Counted from the first letter of the stretch, positions 52,361 to 61,844 are shown. The stretch: 64,000 nucleotides of DNA from Stenotrophomonas rhizophila (GCF_003651185.1 NZ_RCDC01000006.1:124001-188000); one strand, 5' to 3'. The notes: generated from the sequence alone by a model not told the origin. A program made the numbers and translations.

Positions 52361-52694
52361 CGCTGCATCGCCTGCCTGACCTGACGCGATCGTAAAGCAG
52401 TACGGCAAGGCATCGCCCGTCACACGCAATGCGGTGGGCCGTTCGTGAGCCGTGGTGCCGCCACGCTGAAACAAAGGACGTCAATTGGTGCAGACAACGA
52501 CTGCCCGTGGCGTATACAGCAGCTTCAGTGGTGCGGCGATGGATCCGGGACGGACACTGCTGCAGTGTCGCATTCTGCACGTTGTCACGCGCGGTTACAC
52601 ACAGTCGACAACGGTTTCGACAGGCACACGCGCACGCCACTGACATGCGGCCGGCAGGGATCCACGCTGTGTACTCCCAACCACGGAGTCACCC
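52361..52694. promoter_or_regulatory. rstA / outer-membrane protein control region
   Basis: A 334-base divergent region with no gene. It is slightly less GC-rich than its surroundings. One GGTTACAC motif near 52592 contains the GTTACA core of E. coli RstA sites, but the usual second half is not clear. GGAG precedes the outer-membrane protein start. Confidence 0.45.
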
Positions 52695-53306
52695 ATGTAC
52701 ATCAAGCGTTCCCTCATTGCCCTGTCGCTCGCCCTGGTCGCCACCACCGCCCACGCTTCTTCCCCTGATCGCGAAGGTGCCTATGTTTACGGTGGTCTCG
52801 GCAAGACGCACGTCAAGTCGAAGACCCCTGCAGCGGACGTGGTGCCCGGTGAAAAGCGCAAGCAGAGCGATTCGGGGAGCAGCTACGCCAGCGGCGCCGG
52901 ATATCGCTTCGGGCCATTCCTGGCCGCAGAAGCTTCGTTCGAGAACACACTCAAGAACAGCCGCAGCAAGGACGTGTCGCGACTGACGAACCGCTCGCTC
53001 AATGTCGGCGGGCTTGCATTGCTGCCGATTGGCGACCGTGTCGAAGTGTTCGGCAAGGCAGCGGTCGGCAGTCGCCAGCAGAGCTTGGCCCCGCCCAAGA
53101 ACGCGGTGGGGGATACCAAGCGAATCCGCCAGAGCAAGTTCGGCGTCACGCCCAGCGTCGGTGCCAACGTGTACCTGACCGAGGCACTTGCCGTGCGCGC
53201 GGAGTACAGCATTCCACAGTCGGTCAACAAGAAGGTGACGCAGGCCTCGGGGGACGAAAAAATGCGCCTGAACACCTGGAACGTGGGTATGTCCTACCGC
53301 TTCTGA
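52695..53306 (+). CDS. Small outer-membrane beta-barrel protein
   Basis: A 203-residue protein with a Sec signal peptide (residues 1-21, ending TTAHA). The mature part has alternating strands, AYVYGGLGKTHVKS, YASGAGYRFGPFLAAEASF, SLNVGGLALLPIG, VEVFGKAAVGS, GVTPSVGANVYLTEALAVRAEY, and ends in an aromatic strand NVGMSYRF. That is the pattern of OmpA/OmpW-like eight-stranded barrels recognised by the Bam machinery. It is divergent from rstAB. The specific role is unknown; an envelope stress or transport protein is likely. Confidence 0.88.
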   Translation: MYIKRSLIALSLALVATTAHASSPDREGAYVYGGLGKTHVKSKTPAADVVPGEKRKQSDSGSSYASGAGYRFGPFLAAEASFENTLKNSRSKDVSRLTNRSLNVGGLALLPIGDRVEVFGKAAVGSRQQSLAPPKNAVGDTKRIRQSKFGVTPSVGANVYLTEALAVRAEYSIPQSVNKKVTQASGDEKMRLNTWNVGMSYRF

Positions 53307-53315
53307 TTCGAGCGA

Positions 53316-53345
53316 CCGCCGCCGATCCGTGCGGATCGGTGGCGG
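53316..53345 (+). terminator. Hairpin after the beta-barrel gene
   Basis: CCGCCGCCGATCCG-TG-CGGATCGGTGGCGG: 14 bp with one G.U pair and a 2-base loop, nine bases after the stop. No T-tract. Confidence 0.6.
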
Positions 53346-53403
53346 CTTCCCAAAGTGAGCGGGTGCAGTGCCGCGCGCTCACATCCCGGTAGGAGAAAGA
53401 CCC

Positions 53404-55323
53404 ATGAGTGGTATCTGTGGCGCGGTCCTGCGTCCTGGACGGTGCGCAGCGGAACTGTCGCGGCACGTGCAAGCCATGAGTGTGACACCACGCCATCGTG
53501 ACAGCGTGCCACCTGCGCCCTGGTGTGAAGAGGATGACGGCGTGGCACTGGCCCAGTTGCACGCCGGCCCGGCGCGGCATGGCTCGCCCCGCAGGTCCCG
53601 GTGCGGGCGCTACGTGCTGTGCATGGATGGCAGGTTGAACGTGCGCACCGCCCTTGAGCGCGAGTACGCCACGAGCGTCCATCCAGGTGCGGATGATGCG
53701 ACCCTGCTGTTGCTGTCCATCGCGGCGCGCGGGGTGCAGCGTACGCTGCACGATTGCGATGGCACGCTTGCGCTGGCGGTATGGGACTGCCAGGACAAGG
53801 TGCTCTGGCTGGCCCGCGACCGGGTGGGGGGCCGTCCGCTCTATTACGGGTGGTGCCATGGCGACGTGTTGTTCGGCTCCAGTGTTACATCGCTGCACGG
53901 CTATCCCGGCTTTCAGGCGCCCATCAGTCGCGATGCACTCACCCTGTTGCTTCGCTATGGCTACATCCCCGCCCCGCACAGCATTCAACAGGGCATTTTC
54001 AAGGTTTCAGCGGGCTGCGTGGTCCGTCTCAACCTGGCCGCGCGCGAAGCCGGCGCAACTGCGCATGTCGATCACGCAGGAGGTCGCCGCTACTGGGATG
54101 CCCGAGAGGACATGTGCGCCGCGATCGACGAGCGGGCCTACTCAACACTGAGTTTCGACGATGCGACGGGAAAACTGGAGCTGCTCCTGCACCAGGCTGT
54201 CTCGCGATGCAGGCCTCACGGCGCTCCGGCGGCCGCATTTCTTTCCGGCGGGACCGATTCATCGCTGGTGACCGCCGTGCTGCAGTCCCAATCCACGCTG
54301 CCGGTGGAGACCTTCACGGTCGGCTTCGATGATCCGCGTCATGACGAATCGGACTGGGCGGATCAAGTTGCTGGACGCCTGAGGACGCGGCATACCCGGC
54401 ACATCCTGCGTTGGAACGAGGCTGCGGCGCTGGTGGCGTCCCTGCCGGACGTCTGGTGTGAGCCCTTTGCCGATGCCTCCCAGATGCCGACGCTGCTCGC
54501 GTGCGCGCTGGTCGCCAAAGACCACAGCAGCGTGTTCACCGGCGATGGGGGCGATGAACTCTTCCATGGCCATGGGGCCTATCAGCGGGCCCTGCGTAAT
54601 GCGGCCTGGACGGCGCGCATGCCTGCGCCCTTGCGGCGGATGCTGCAGCAATGGCCGCAGCGTGACGGCGAGCGTGCCCGGCTGGGGGGATGGCCCGCGC
54701 TGCGCTCGGAGCTGCAGGCAGACAGTCTGGAAGCACATTACCTGCTGCGCGTATCGCGTTGGCGCGATCCCTGCCGTGCCGTGCTGCATGCAAGTGAGCC
54801 TCTTACGCTCTTTACCGACTGCCAGCGCTGGCTCCCTGCGGGCGATCCGGCCGACCGCGTCCAGTACCTGGATTTCATGATGGATCTCGGCAACGGGATC
54901 ATGACCAAGATCGATCGTGCCGGTGCCGCACATGGGCTGGACACGCGCTCGCCACTACTCGATGCCGCCGTCGCACGCTTTGCCTGGTCGCTCCCCAGCC
55001 CGCTCAAATACGCCGGTGGCGAGCACAAGCGCATCCTCAAGCGGCTGTTGTGCCGGCATCTGCCGGAGCACCTGGTCCACCGTCCGAAAATGGGCTTCGG
55101 TCCACCCGTGGCGGCCTGGCTGGCCGGCCCACTGCTTCCGTGGGCCGACGCGCTGCTCGACGAGGAACGCCTGCGCCGGGAGGGGTACTTCGATGCGGCC
55201 GTGGTCGGGCGTATCTGGGCCGAATTCCGTGAGGGGCGGCGCAAGTGGCACACCCACCTGTGGCCGATCCTGATGTTCCAGGCGTGGCTGGAGCGCCATC
55301 GGCGCGCCATTGCCGAGGCCTGA
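53404..55323 (+). CDS. Asparagine-synthetase-like protein lacking the N-terminal catalytic Cys
   Basis: A 639-residue AsnB-like protein. The class II glutamine-amidotransferase half (about 1-215) starts MSGICGAVL where true asparagine synthetases have MCGI; Cys2 is Ser, and a Cys appears at position 5. The synthetase half has the pyrophosphate loop AAFLSGGTDSSL, FTGDGGDELFHGHG and a C-terminal KMGFGPPVAAW, as in AsnB. ATP-dependent amide formation is plausible, but glutamine hydrolysis is doubtful, so ammonia or another amine may be the nucleophile. GTAGGAGAAAG precedes the ATG at 53404. It lies alone, 98 bases after the barrel protein. Confidence 0.88.
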   Translation: MSGICGAVLRPGRCAAELSRHVQAMSVTPRHRDSVPPAPWCEEDDGVALAQLHAGPARHGSPRRSRCGRYVLCMDGRLNVRTALEREYATSVHPGADDATLLLLSIAARGVQRTLHDCDGTLALAVWDCQDKVLWLARDRVGGRPLYYGWCHGDVLFGSSVTSLHGYPGFQAPISRDALTLLLRYGYIPAPHSIQQGIFKVSAGCVVRLNLAAREAGATAHVDHAGGRRYWDAREDMCAAIDERAYSTLSFDDATGKLELLLHQAVSRCRPHGAPAAAFLSGGTDSSLVTAVLQSQSTLPVETFTVGFDDPRHDESDWADQVAGRLRTRHTRHILRWNEAAALVASLPDVWCEPFADASQMPTLLACALVAKDHSSVFTGDGGDELFHGHGAYQRALRNAAWTARMPAPLRRMLQQWPQRDGERARLGGWPALRSELQADSLEAHYLLRVSRWRDPCRAVLHASEPLTLFTDCQRWLPAGDPADRVQYLDFMMDLGNGIMTKIDRAGAAHGLDTRSPLLDAAVARFAWSLPSPLKYAGGEHKRILKRLLCRHLPEHLVHRPKMGFGPPVAAWLAGPLLPWADALLDEERLRREGYFDAAVVGRIWAEFREGRRKWHTHLWPILMFQAWLERHRRAIAEA

Positions 55324-55332
55324 TCGCCGCCC

Positions 55333-55370
55333 AAAAAAAGACCCGACAGAGGGAGGGTTCTGTCGGGTCT
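55333..55370 (-). terminator. Intrinsic terminator of the phasin gene
   Basis: On the minus strand a perfect 12-bp stem (AGACCCGACAGA with its complement) encloses an 8-base loop and is followed by seven T's. It lies between convergent genes and may also stop the plus-strand transcript. Confidence 0.92.
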
Positions 55371-55417
55371 GGGATTGCGTGGGGGGAGGGACCCACGCAA
55401 ATTCGATGTTGTCCGGC

Positions 55418-55783
55418 TCAGCCGCGGGTCTTGCCTGCGCTGGGCGTGGCGGCCGCGAACGGCTGCCGGGCGAGTTCGCCGAAGGCTTCGGAGGCCTTCA
55501 GCCCCAGGCCGGCCACTTCCTGGCTGGCGCTGGTCCAACGGGCGAGGTTGTCACGTGCCAGTTGCGCGCCTTTGGGCAGCAGCGACTGCAGCGTGCCAGC
55601 ATCCTGTGACTGCACCATTTCACCGAAGAACCCGCTGGTGGCGGTGATGTTCTTTTCCAGCGTCTTCAACTGCACCCCGAACATGCTCTCGGCATTCTCC
55701 AGTGCGAGCCGGTTGGCACGCGTGGCCGTGGCGGCCAACTGGCGGGTGTAGTCACTGAAGGAATCGGTGAACGCGGACGCCAT
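55418..55783 (-). CDS. Phasin family protein
   Basis: A 121-residue, all-helical protein starting MASAFTDSFSDYTRQLA, with the phasin pattern RANRLALENAESMFGVQLKTLE and the FGEMVQSQDA, ALARDNLARW-like amphipathic region. Phasins coat polyhydroxyalkanoate granules or act as chaperone-like surface proteins. No PHA synthase is in view. The ATG at 55783 is chosen over an upstream one because it matches the family N-terminus. It ends at a strong terminator. Confidence 0.87.
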   Translation of the reverse strand: MASAFTDSFSDYTRQLAATATRANRLALENAESMFGVQLKTLEKNITATSGFFGEMVQSQDAGTLQSLLPKGAQLARDNLARWTSASQEVAGLGLKASEAFGELARQPFAAATPSAGKTRG

Positions 55784-55932
55784 GGTCAGGACGGCTCGAG
55801 AACGTTGATGCAATGCAGCATACGCCGAAAATATTGCATTGCAACATTCCGTTGACCGTTGTCGTCCGGATTCAGTCGAATGGTTTACATATCAATGGGT
55901 TGCGCAGTTTTTCGGGCGGTAGCTTATGGCCC

Positions 55933-55957
55933 GGAGCCGGCCAGGGGCCGGCACTAC
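55933..55957 (-). repeat. SMAG-type GTAG palindromic repeat
   Basis: On the minus strand it reads GTAGTGCCGGCCCCTGGCCG and on to GCTCC, the same unit as at 19375 and 61845. It lies just downstream of queD. Confidence 0.9.
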
Positions 55958-55987
55958 CGCGCCGTATGATGCCCGCGTGCCATCGGA

Positions 55988-56341
55988 TCAGCCGCGGTAG
56001 CGGCAGCCGGAGGTGCAGGTCTCGTGCACGGTGACTTCGCTCAGCGCGGGCAGGGCCGGCTTGAGTTCGTCCCAGATCCACATCGCCAGGCGCTCGCTGG
56101 TCGGGTTTTCCAGGCCGGGGATGTCGTTGAGGTAGTGGTGGTCCAGACGGTCGTAGATCGGCTGGAAGGCAGCTTTGACGTCGCCGAAATCCATGATCCA
56201 GCCGGTCTGCTCGCCGGGTTCGCCTTCCACTTTGAGTTCCACCCGGAACGAGTGGCCGTGCAGGCGTGCGCACTTGTGGCCCGGCGGCACGTTGGGGAGG
56301 TGGTGAGCGGCCTCGAGGGTAAAGACTTTGAAGATTTCCAT
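55988..56341 (-). CDS. queD: 6-carboxytetrahydropterin synthase QueD
   Basis: A 117-residue zinc enzyme converting dihydroneopterin triphosphate to 6-carboxytetrahydropterin, an early step of queuosine synthesis. Zinc ligands H13 (EAAHHLP), H28 and H30 (RLHGHSF) and catalytic C24 (HKCARLHGH) are all present. [27 protein letters not shown] and the terminal [10 protein letters not shown] match E. coli QueD almost line for line. It is a single gene with a SMAG repeat after it and a TonB receptor divergent from it. Confidence 0.97.
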   Translation of the reverse strand: MEIFKVFTLEAAHHLPNVPPGHKCARLHGHSFRVELKVEGEPGEQTGWIMDFGDVKAAFQPIYDRLDHHYLNDIPGLENPTSERLAMWIWDELKPALPALSEVTVHETCTSGCRYRG

Positions 56342-56413
56342 GGCCGCATTGTAGCGGTGGGCCGGGGCTCCAGCAGGGGTCGGGCGTTAATTGTTGCTAA
56401 CGAAAACATTTCC

Positions 56414-56465
56414 ATCCGGATGAAGAGATGTTAGTTTCTCTTATATCCGTATGAAGAGATGTTAT
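56414..56465 (+). promoter_or_regulatory. Pair of 21-base direct repeats upstream of the TonB receptor
   Basis: ATCCGGATGAAGAGATGTTA at 56414 and ATCCGTATGAAGAGATGTTA at 56445 (19 of 21 bases identical over the full unit) start 31 bases apart, about three helical turns, in an AT-rich stretch between divergent queD and the receptor. This is the layout of a tandem operator. Confidence 0.65.
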
Positions 56466-56529
56466 TGGCCGTGGTTCAGCCAGGCATGGACTACTGCGGA
56501 ACTTGTCGTCCACCACCCCACTGAAGTTC

Positions 56530-59175
56530 ATGCCCAAGCACACTCTTCTTGTAGCGGCGTTGTCCGTCGCTCTGGCAACGCCTTTGACCGCGTTCGCCGA
56601 CGCCGCCCCCGATGCCGCCGCCGCCGGCGACAGCAAGACCCTCGCCGCCGTGCGGGTCACCGGGTCCAACATCAAGCGCACGGATACCGAGTCGGCCAAC
56701 CCGGTGCAGGTGATCGAGCGCCAGCAGCTGGAGGAGACCGGCAAGGCCACCGTCGCCGACCTGCTGCGCTCGATCTCGGCCAACACCGGCAACGCCGCCA
56801 ACGAAACCACCAACAACGGCTGGGCGTCCGGTTCGGCCGGCATCGGCCTGCGCGGCCTGTCGCAGAAGAACACGCTGGTGCTGCTCAACGGCCGCCGCCT
56901 GGCCAACTACGGGTTCCCGGCCGGCGGCCTGTCGGACACGTTCGTCAACCTCAACGCGCTGCCGCTGGTTGCGGTCGAACGCATCGAAGTGCTCAAGGAC
57001 GGCGCCTCGGCCGTGTACGGTTCGGATGCCGTGGCCGGCGTGGTCAACATCATCACCCGGCAGAATTTCGAAGGTGCCGAACTCGGTGGCAGCCTGGGCA
57101 CCGCCGATCAGGGCGGGCTGGACGAGCAGAACCTGAAGTTCATCGGCGGCATCGGTGATCTGGACACGGACGGCTACAACATCCTGGTCAGCCTGGAAGG
57201 CTACAACCGCGAGCGCCTGGACCAGGACCAGCGCGACCTGACCAAGTCCGGCATCTACACCGACAAGCCCGGCGGCCGCTGGAACGGCTGGTCGGCCAAG
57301 GGCGCACGCTATCTGGTCAATGGCACGTCGGTACCGATGCTCGATGCCAGCGGCAACTGCCCGGACGGCACCACCCTGGTCGCCAGCGCACCGATCGACG
57401 GCCTGGCCGGCAACACCTGCGGCTTCAACCAGGCGCCTTACACCACGCTAATCCCCTCGACCAAGCGCTACCAGGCCTACGTCAACGGCACCTTCCGGGT
57501 GAACGACAACGTCGAAGCGTTCGGCGAAGTGCTCTACAGCGACATCAAGGGCGTCTCCTGGTTCGGCAGCAGCCCGTTCTTCACCCTGGAAAGCGGCCGC
57601 TTCGCGCTCAACGCCGATACCGGGCTGGCCGAGCCGGTGTCGTCCAACCTGCCCGCCAGCAGCCCGTACAACCCGTATGGCCGCGCGGTGCCGATCGAGT
57701 ACACCTTCTTCAACCTCGGTGCGACCATCAAGACCAACCGCTCGCAGGCCTACCGCGGCCTGGTCGGGCTGCGCGGCAGCCTGCAGAGCTGGGATTGGGA
57801 AGTGGGTGCGTTCGGCGCCCGCAGCAGTGAGCGCGAGACCGTCTCCGGCGGCTTCGCCAACCGCTATGCGCTGGCCGATGCGCTCGCCACCGGCAGCTAC
57901 AACCTGCTCAATCCGTCGGCAACCTCGCAGGACGTGCTCAACGCGATCAACATCAGCACGCTGCGCCCGGCCGAGTCGGTGCTGCAGGGCGTGGATGCCA
58001 AGATCTCCGGTGCGGTCGGCCATACCTGGGCCGGCGAGATCGGGTTCGCCGCCGGTGCCGAATGGCGCCGCGAGAAGCTCGATTCCAACAACCCCTGGCA
58101 GATCGACGCGGGCCTGCAGATCCGCCCGGCGATCGCCGAGGTGCACGGTGAGCGCAAGGTCACCGCGGCCTATGCCGAAGTGAACGTGCCGCTGGCCGAC
58201 CGCCTCGAACTGCAGGCCGCGGCGCGTGCCGATCACTACAGCGATTTCGGCGATGCGTTCTCGCCCAAGCTGAGCCTGCGCTGGCAGCCGTGGGACATCC
58301 TGCTGGTGCGTGCCGCCGCCTCCAAGGGCTTCCGCGCGCCGTCACTGTCGGAGAACTCCAACAGCACCAGCATCGCCTACGGCAGCGTGATCGATCCGCG
58401 CGACCCGGACGTGCCGGGCTCGCGGCAGAACCCGACCTTCTTCACTGTCGGCAACAACGATCTCAAGCCCGAGCGCACCAAGAGCTTCAATGCCGGCATC
58501 GTGCTCTCGCCGTGGTCCAACACCAGCCTGAGCGTGGACTACTACCGCATCGAGCTGGAAAACCTGGTGGGCACCAACAACACCCAGACCCTGGTCACCG
58601 ACAACGTGCCGGGTGCGGTCAGCCGCGATGAGCGCGGCAAACTGCTGGCGGTGTTCAACCGCTACCAGAACCTGAGCGAGCTGAAGACCTCCGGCTTTGA
58701 TGTCGAACTGCGCCAGCGCTTCCCGACCACGCAGGCCGGCGACTTCGGCCTGAGCACCGCCTTCACCCACGTGCGCGACTACAGCCGCCCCACCGTGGTC
58801 GGTGGCCCGCTGGTGGATTACGCCGGCAGCAACCTCGGCGCCACCCTGCCCAAGAACAAGGCCACCACCACCTTCGACTGGAGCTATGGCGACTTCCGCA
58901 CCGCGCTGACCTGGTACTACACCAGCGGGTACGACCAGAAGGCCAGCGCCGCGGCCACTGCCGTGCAGGATCGGGTGGATGCGTACAACCAGTTCGATCT
59001 GTACCTGGGCTACACCGGTATCGACAAGCTGACCGTGTACGCGAAGATCCAGAACCTGGCCGATGAGGAACCGCCGTACGACGCCTCGTTCCCGGGCATC
59101 CGCGCGCCGTACGACTTCAGTCAGTACGACCTGCGTGGTCGCTACTTCACGGTCGGCTTCGACTACCGCTTCTGA
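56530..59175 (+). CDS. TonB-dependent receptor
   Basis: An 881-residue outer-membrane receptor. The signal peptide covers residues 1-23 (ending LTAFA). The plug starts TLAAVRVTGSNIKRTDTES and contains TLVLLNGRRLANYG, ERIEVLKDGASAVYGSDAVAGVVNI; the GSNIKR-type plug is the class expanded in Xanthomonadaceae. The 22-strand barrel ends FTVGFDYRF. There is no signalling-domain extension. The ATG at 56530 matches the signal peptide. The M14 peptidase starts 72 bases downstream, so they may form one unit for peptide use. The substrate is unknown. Confidence 0.95.
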   Translation: MPKHTLLVAALSVALATPLTAFADAAPDAAAAGDSKTLAAVRVTGSNIKRTDTESANPVQVIERQQLEETGKATVADLLRSISANTGNAANETTNNGWASGSAGIGLRGLSQKNTLVLLNGRRLANYGFPAGGLSDTFVNLNALPLVAVERIEVLKDGASAVYGSDAVAGVVNIITRQNFEGAELGGSLGTADQGGLDEQNLKFIGGIGDLDTDGYNILVSLEGYNRERLDQDQRDLTKSGIYTDKPGGRWNGWSAKGARYLVNGTSVPMLDASGNCPDGTTLVASAPIDGLAGNTCGFNQAPYTTLIPSTKRYQAYVNGTFRVNDNVEAFGEVLYSDIKGVSWFGSSPFFTLESGRFALNADTGLAEPVSSNLPASSPYNPYGRAVPIEYTFFNLGATIKTNRSQAYRGLVGLRGSLQSWDWEVGAFGARSSERETVSGGFANRYALADALATGSYNLLNPSATSQDVLNAINISTLRPAESVLQGVDAKISGAVGHTWAGEIGFAAGAEWRREKLDSNNPWQIDAGLQIRPAIAEVHGERKVTAAYAEVNVPLADRLELQAAARADHYSDFGDAFSPKLSLRWQPWDILLVRAAASKGFRAPSLSENSNSTSIAYGSVIDPRDPDVPGSRQNPTFFTVGNNDLKPERTKSFNAGIVLSPWSNTSLSVDYYRIELENLVGTNNTQTLVTDNVPGAVSRDERGKLLAVFNRYQNLSELKTSGFDVELRQRFPTTQAGDFGLSTAFTHVRDYSRPTVVGGPLVDYAGSNLGATLPKNKATTTFDWSYGDFRTALTWYYTSGYDQKASAAATAVQDRVDAYNQFDLYLGYTGIDKLTVYAKIQNLADEEPPYDASFPGIRAPYDFSQYDLRGRYFTVGFDYRF

Positions 59176-59247
59176 CCTCATCCACTGCACCGGAGCGTGC
59201 GTAGCCACAGGGCCGGAAGGAACCGGCCCGTCTTTCGGGAAATCGCT

Positions 59248-61830
59248 GTGTCTTTGCAACGTCGTCTGTTCTCTCCCATCGCCTGGGTGGCGCTGGTGCT
59301 GTCTGTGTTCGCTGCGCCTGTCTCCGCGCAGAGCGCGTACTTCTTTCCGGGCAGTGGTGATTTTGATCCCGCCGTGCCCACGCCCCAGCAGTTCCTCGGC
59401 TATGAGATCGGCAGCCGCTATACGCGGCACGACCAGCTGGTGGCCTACTTCAACGAACTGGCCAAACACTCGGACAAGATCAAGGTCGAAGAAATCGGCC
59501 GCAGCTACGAGGGCCGCCCGCTGCTGATTGCCACGGTGACCTCGGCGCAGAATCTCCAGAACCTGGACGCGCTGCGCCGCCAGCACGTCACCCTGGCCGA
59601 TCCGGCGCAGCCGCTCTCGGCCGCCGGCAGCAGCCCGGTGGTGGTGTGGCTGGGGTACAGCGTGCACGGCAATGAAACCTCCAGCGGTGAAGCGGCGATG
59701 CTCACCGCCTACTACCTGGTCGCCAGCCGCAGCGCGGAGACCGCGCAGTGGCTGCAGCAGGCGGTGGTGCTGTTCGATCCGGCGCAGAACCCGGATGGGC
59801 GCGACCGCGCGGCGAGCTGGCACAACGCCTATGCATCCTCGCCTGCCTCGGCCGATCCGGCCGACAAGGAACATGTCGAACCGTTCCCGCAGGGCCGCAA
59901 CAATCACTACTTCACCGATCTCAACCGCGACTGGCTGGCGCTGACCCAGCAGGACACGCGGCCGAAGATCGCCTATTTCCACCAGTGGTACCCCAACGTC
60001 CAGATCGATTTCCACGAGATGGGCAAGGACAGCACCTACTACTTCGAGCCGTCGCCGGCGAGCATGCACAGCCCGCTGATTCCGGCGGCATCGTATGACT
60101 TCAACAAGACCCTGGCCAAATACCACGCCCAGTCGCTGGATGCACTGGGCTCGCTGTATTACACCGGGGAGAACTTCGACAACTTCTCGCCGGTGTACGG
60201 CTCGACCTACCCGGACTTCCACGGTGCGGTCGGCGTGACCGTGGAGCAGGCCAGTTCCCGCGGCCGCGTGCAGGAATCGGTCAATGGTCTGCTGACCTTC
60301 GGCTTCACCATCCGCAATCAGGTCGCCACCGGACTGGGCACGGTGCGTGGCGCAGTGACCGAGCGCGACGGGCTGCTGAAGCTGCAGAAGGAGTTCTTCC
60401 AGTCCGCACTGAAGCAGGCCAACCAGCAGCCGGTGAAATCCTTCGTGTTTGGTGATGCCGCCGACCCGGGCTTGACCCAGCGGCTGCTGGATCTGCTGCT
60501 GCAGCACCAGATCACGGTGCAGGCGCTGACCGCCCCGGTCACCGTGGACGGGCTGCGCTTCGAGCCGGGCAGCGCGTACGTCATCCAGGCCGCGCAGCCG
60601 CAGTTCCGCCTCGTGCATTCGATCTTCGCCGACACCCCACCGATCAAGGGCGATGTGTTCTACGGCAGCACCTCCTACGCGATCGCGCCGGCCTACGGCA
60701 TCGCCTTTGCCGCGAGCCGCGGCCGGATTGCCGGTGGCGAGCGCGTGGCCAGCGTGCCGGCCGCCAACGGTGGCGTGGTCGGCGGTCAAGCGGGCTACGC
60801 CTACGTGTTCGATTGGCGCGATTACAACGCCAGCCGCGCGCTGTATGCGCTCCAGGCCAAGGGTGTATTGACCCGAGCGGCTTTCCAGCCGTTCACCGCA
60901 GCCACCGCCCAGGGCGAGCAGTCATTCGGCTATGGCAGCGTGGTGGTGCCGGTCGCCGGACAGCCGCTGGCCGGTGCCGAGCTGCTTGCCGCGGTCGATG
61001 CGGTGGCACGCAGCAGTGGCGTGCACATCCAGGCGCTGTCCAGCGGGCAGAGCCGTGGTGGCATCGACTTGGGCAGTGACAGCGTCAAGGCGCTGCGCAA
61101 ACCGGCGGTGGCGCTGGTGATGGGCGAGGGCGTCAGTGCCACCGAGATCGGCTCGGCGTGGTTCCTGCTTGATCAGCACGTGCAGTTACCGGCCAGCAAG
61201 ATCGACCCGGCGCAACTGGGCAAGATCACGCTGGACCGCTACACCACGATTGTCCTGGCCGGCGGTACCTATGCCGGCGTGGACGCCACCGCCGTGGCGG
61301 CGCTCAAGCGCTGGATCAACGCCGGTGGCTCGCTGATCACCTACGGCACGGCCGCGCGCTGGGCGATCGAGCAGAAGCTCAGCGACGAAGTGCTGGGGCC
61401 GGAGGAGAAGGAACCGGAAGCCGCCCGACGTGCGTTCGGCGATCAGCGCGACATCGCGGCGATCGAACGGGTGAGCGGCAACATCCTCAGCGCGGACGTG
61501 GACAACACGCATCCGCTGGGCTTCGGCGTACCGCGTCGGCAGCTGGCGGTGAACAAGGAAAACGGCCTGAGCTTCCAGCCCAGCCGCAACCCCTTCTCCA
61601 CCGTGGTGCGCATCGACGAGGCGCCCAAGGTCAACGGTTACCTCTCCGAGCGCAACCGCAGCCGCGTCGCCGGTGCCGCGTGGCTGGTGGTGTCGCCGCA
61701 GGGGCAGGGCAATGTGGTGCTGTTCGCCGATGATCCGGCGCACCGCAAGTACTGGCACGGCACCGAGCGCCTGCTGTTGAACGCGATCTTCTTCGGCAAC
61801 CAGCTCAACCCGACCAAGCCGCGCGGCTGA
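59248..61830 (+). CDS. Large secreted M14 family zinc carboxypeptidase
   Basis: An 860-residue exported peptidase. GTG 59248 begins a compact signal peptide (residues 1-28, ending PVSAQ) and is preferred to GTG 59197. The M14 domain (about 45-330) shows the zinc motif SVHGNETSSGE (H and E), PDGRDR, LNRDWLALTQ, IDFHEMG for the third ligand and the catalytic Glu region VTVEQASSRG. The remaining 500 residues form C-terminal domains, including an expected glutamine-amidotransferase-like Rossmann part (AGGTYAGVDATAVAALKRWI). It is of the family of very long bacterial M14 enzymes. It is probably co-transcribed with the receptor upstream. Confidence 0.93.
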   Translation: MSLQRRLFSPIAWVALVLSVFAAPVSAQSAYFFPGSGDFDPAVPTPQQFLGYEIGSRYTRHDQLVAYFNELAKHSDKIKVEEIGRSYEGRPLLIATVTSAQNLQNLDALRRQHVTLADPAQPLSAAGSSPVVVWLGYSVHGNETSSGEAAMLTAYYLVASRSAETAQWLQQAVVLFDPAQNPDGRDRAASWHNAYASSPASADPADKEHVEPFPQGRNNHYFTDLNRDWLALTQQDTRPKIAYFHQWYPNVQIDFHEMGKDSTYYFEPSPASMHSPLIPAASYDFNKTLAKYHAQSLDALGSLYYTGENFDNFSPVYGSTYPDFHGAVGVTVEQASSRGRVQESVNGLLTFGFTIRNQVATGLGTVRGAVTERDGLLKLQKEFFQSALKQANQQPVKSFVFGDAADPGLTQRLLDLLLQHQITVQALTAPVTVDGLRFEPGSAYVIQAAQPQFRLVHSIFADTPPIKGDVFYGSTSYAIAPAYGIAFAASRGRIAGGERVASVPAANGGVVGGQAGYAYVFDWRDYNASRALYALQAKGVLTRAAFQPFTAATAQGEQSFGYGSVVVPVAGQPLAGAELLAAVDAVARSSGVHIQALSSGQSRGGIDLGSDSVKALRKPAVALVMGEGVSATEIGSAWFLLDQHVQLPASKIDPAQLGKITLDRYTTIVLAGGTYAGVDATAVAALKRWINAGGSLITYGTAARWAIEQKLSDEVLGPEEKEPEAARRAFGDQRDIAAIERVSGNILSADVDNTHPLGFGVPRRQLAVNKENGLSFQPSRNPFSTVVRIDEAPKVNGYLSERNRSRVAGAAWLVVSPQGQGNVVLFADDPAHRKYWHGTERLLLNAIFFGNQLNPTKPRG

Positions 61831-61844
61831 CACCCCGGGTACCG

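Noticed and set aside
53404-55323. Lasso-peptide cyclase interpretation of the AsnB-like gene
   Set aside because: No precursor peptide, leader peptidase or ABC exporter is adjacent, and the protein has full AsnB length with both domains.
22383-55890. A shared 13-mer (GAATGGTTTACAT) at 22383 and 55878
   Set aside because: Chance repeats of this length are expected in 64 kb, and the flanks do not align.
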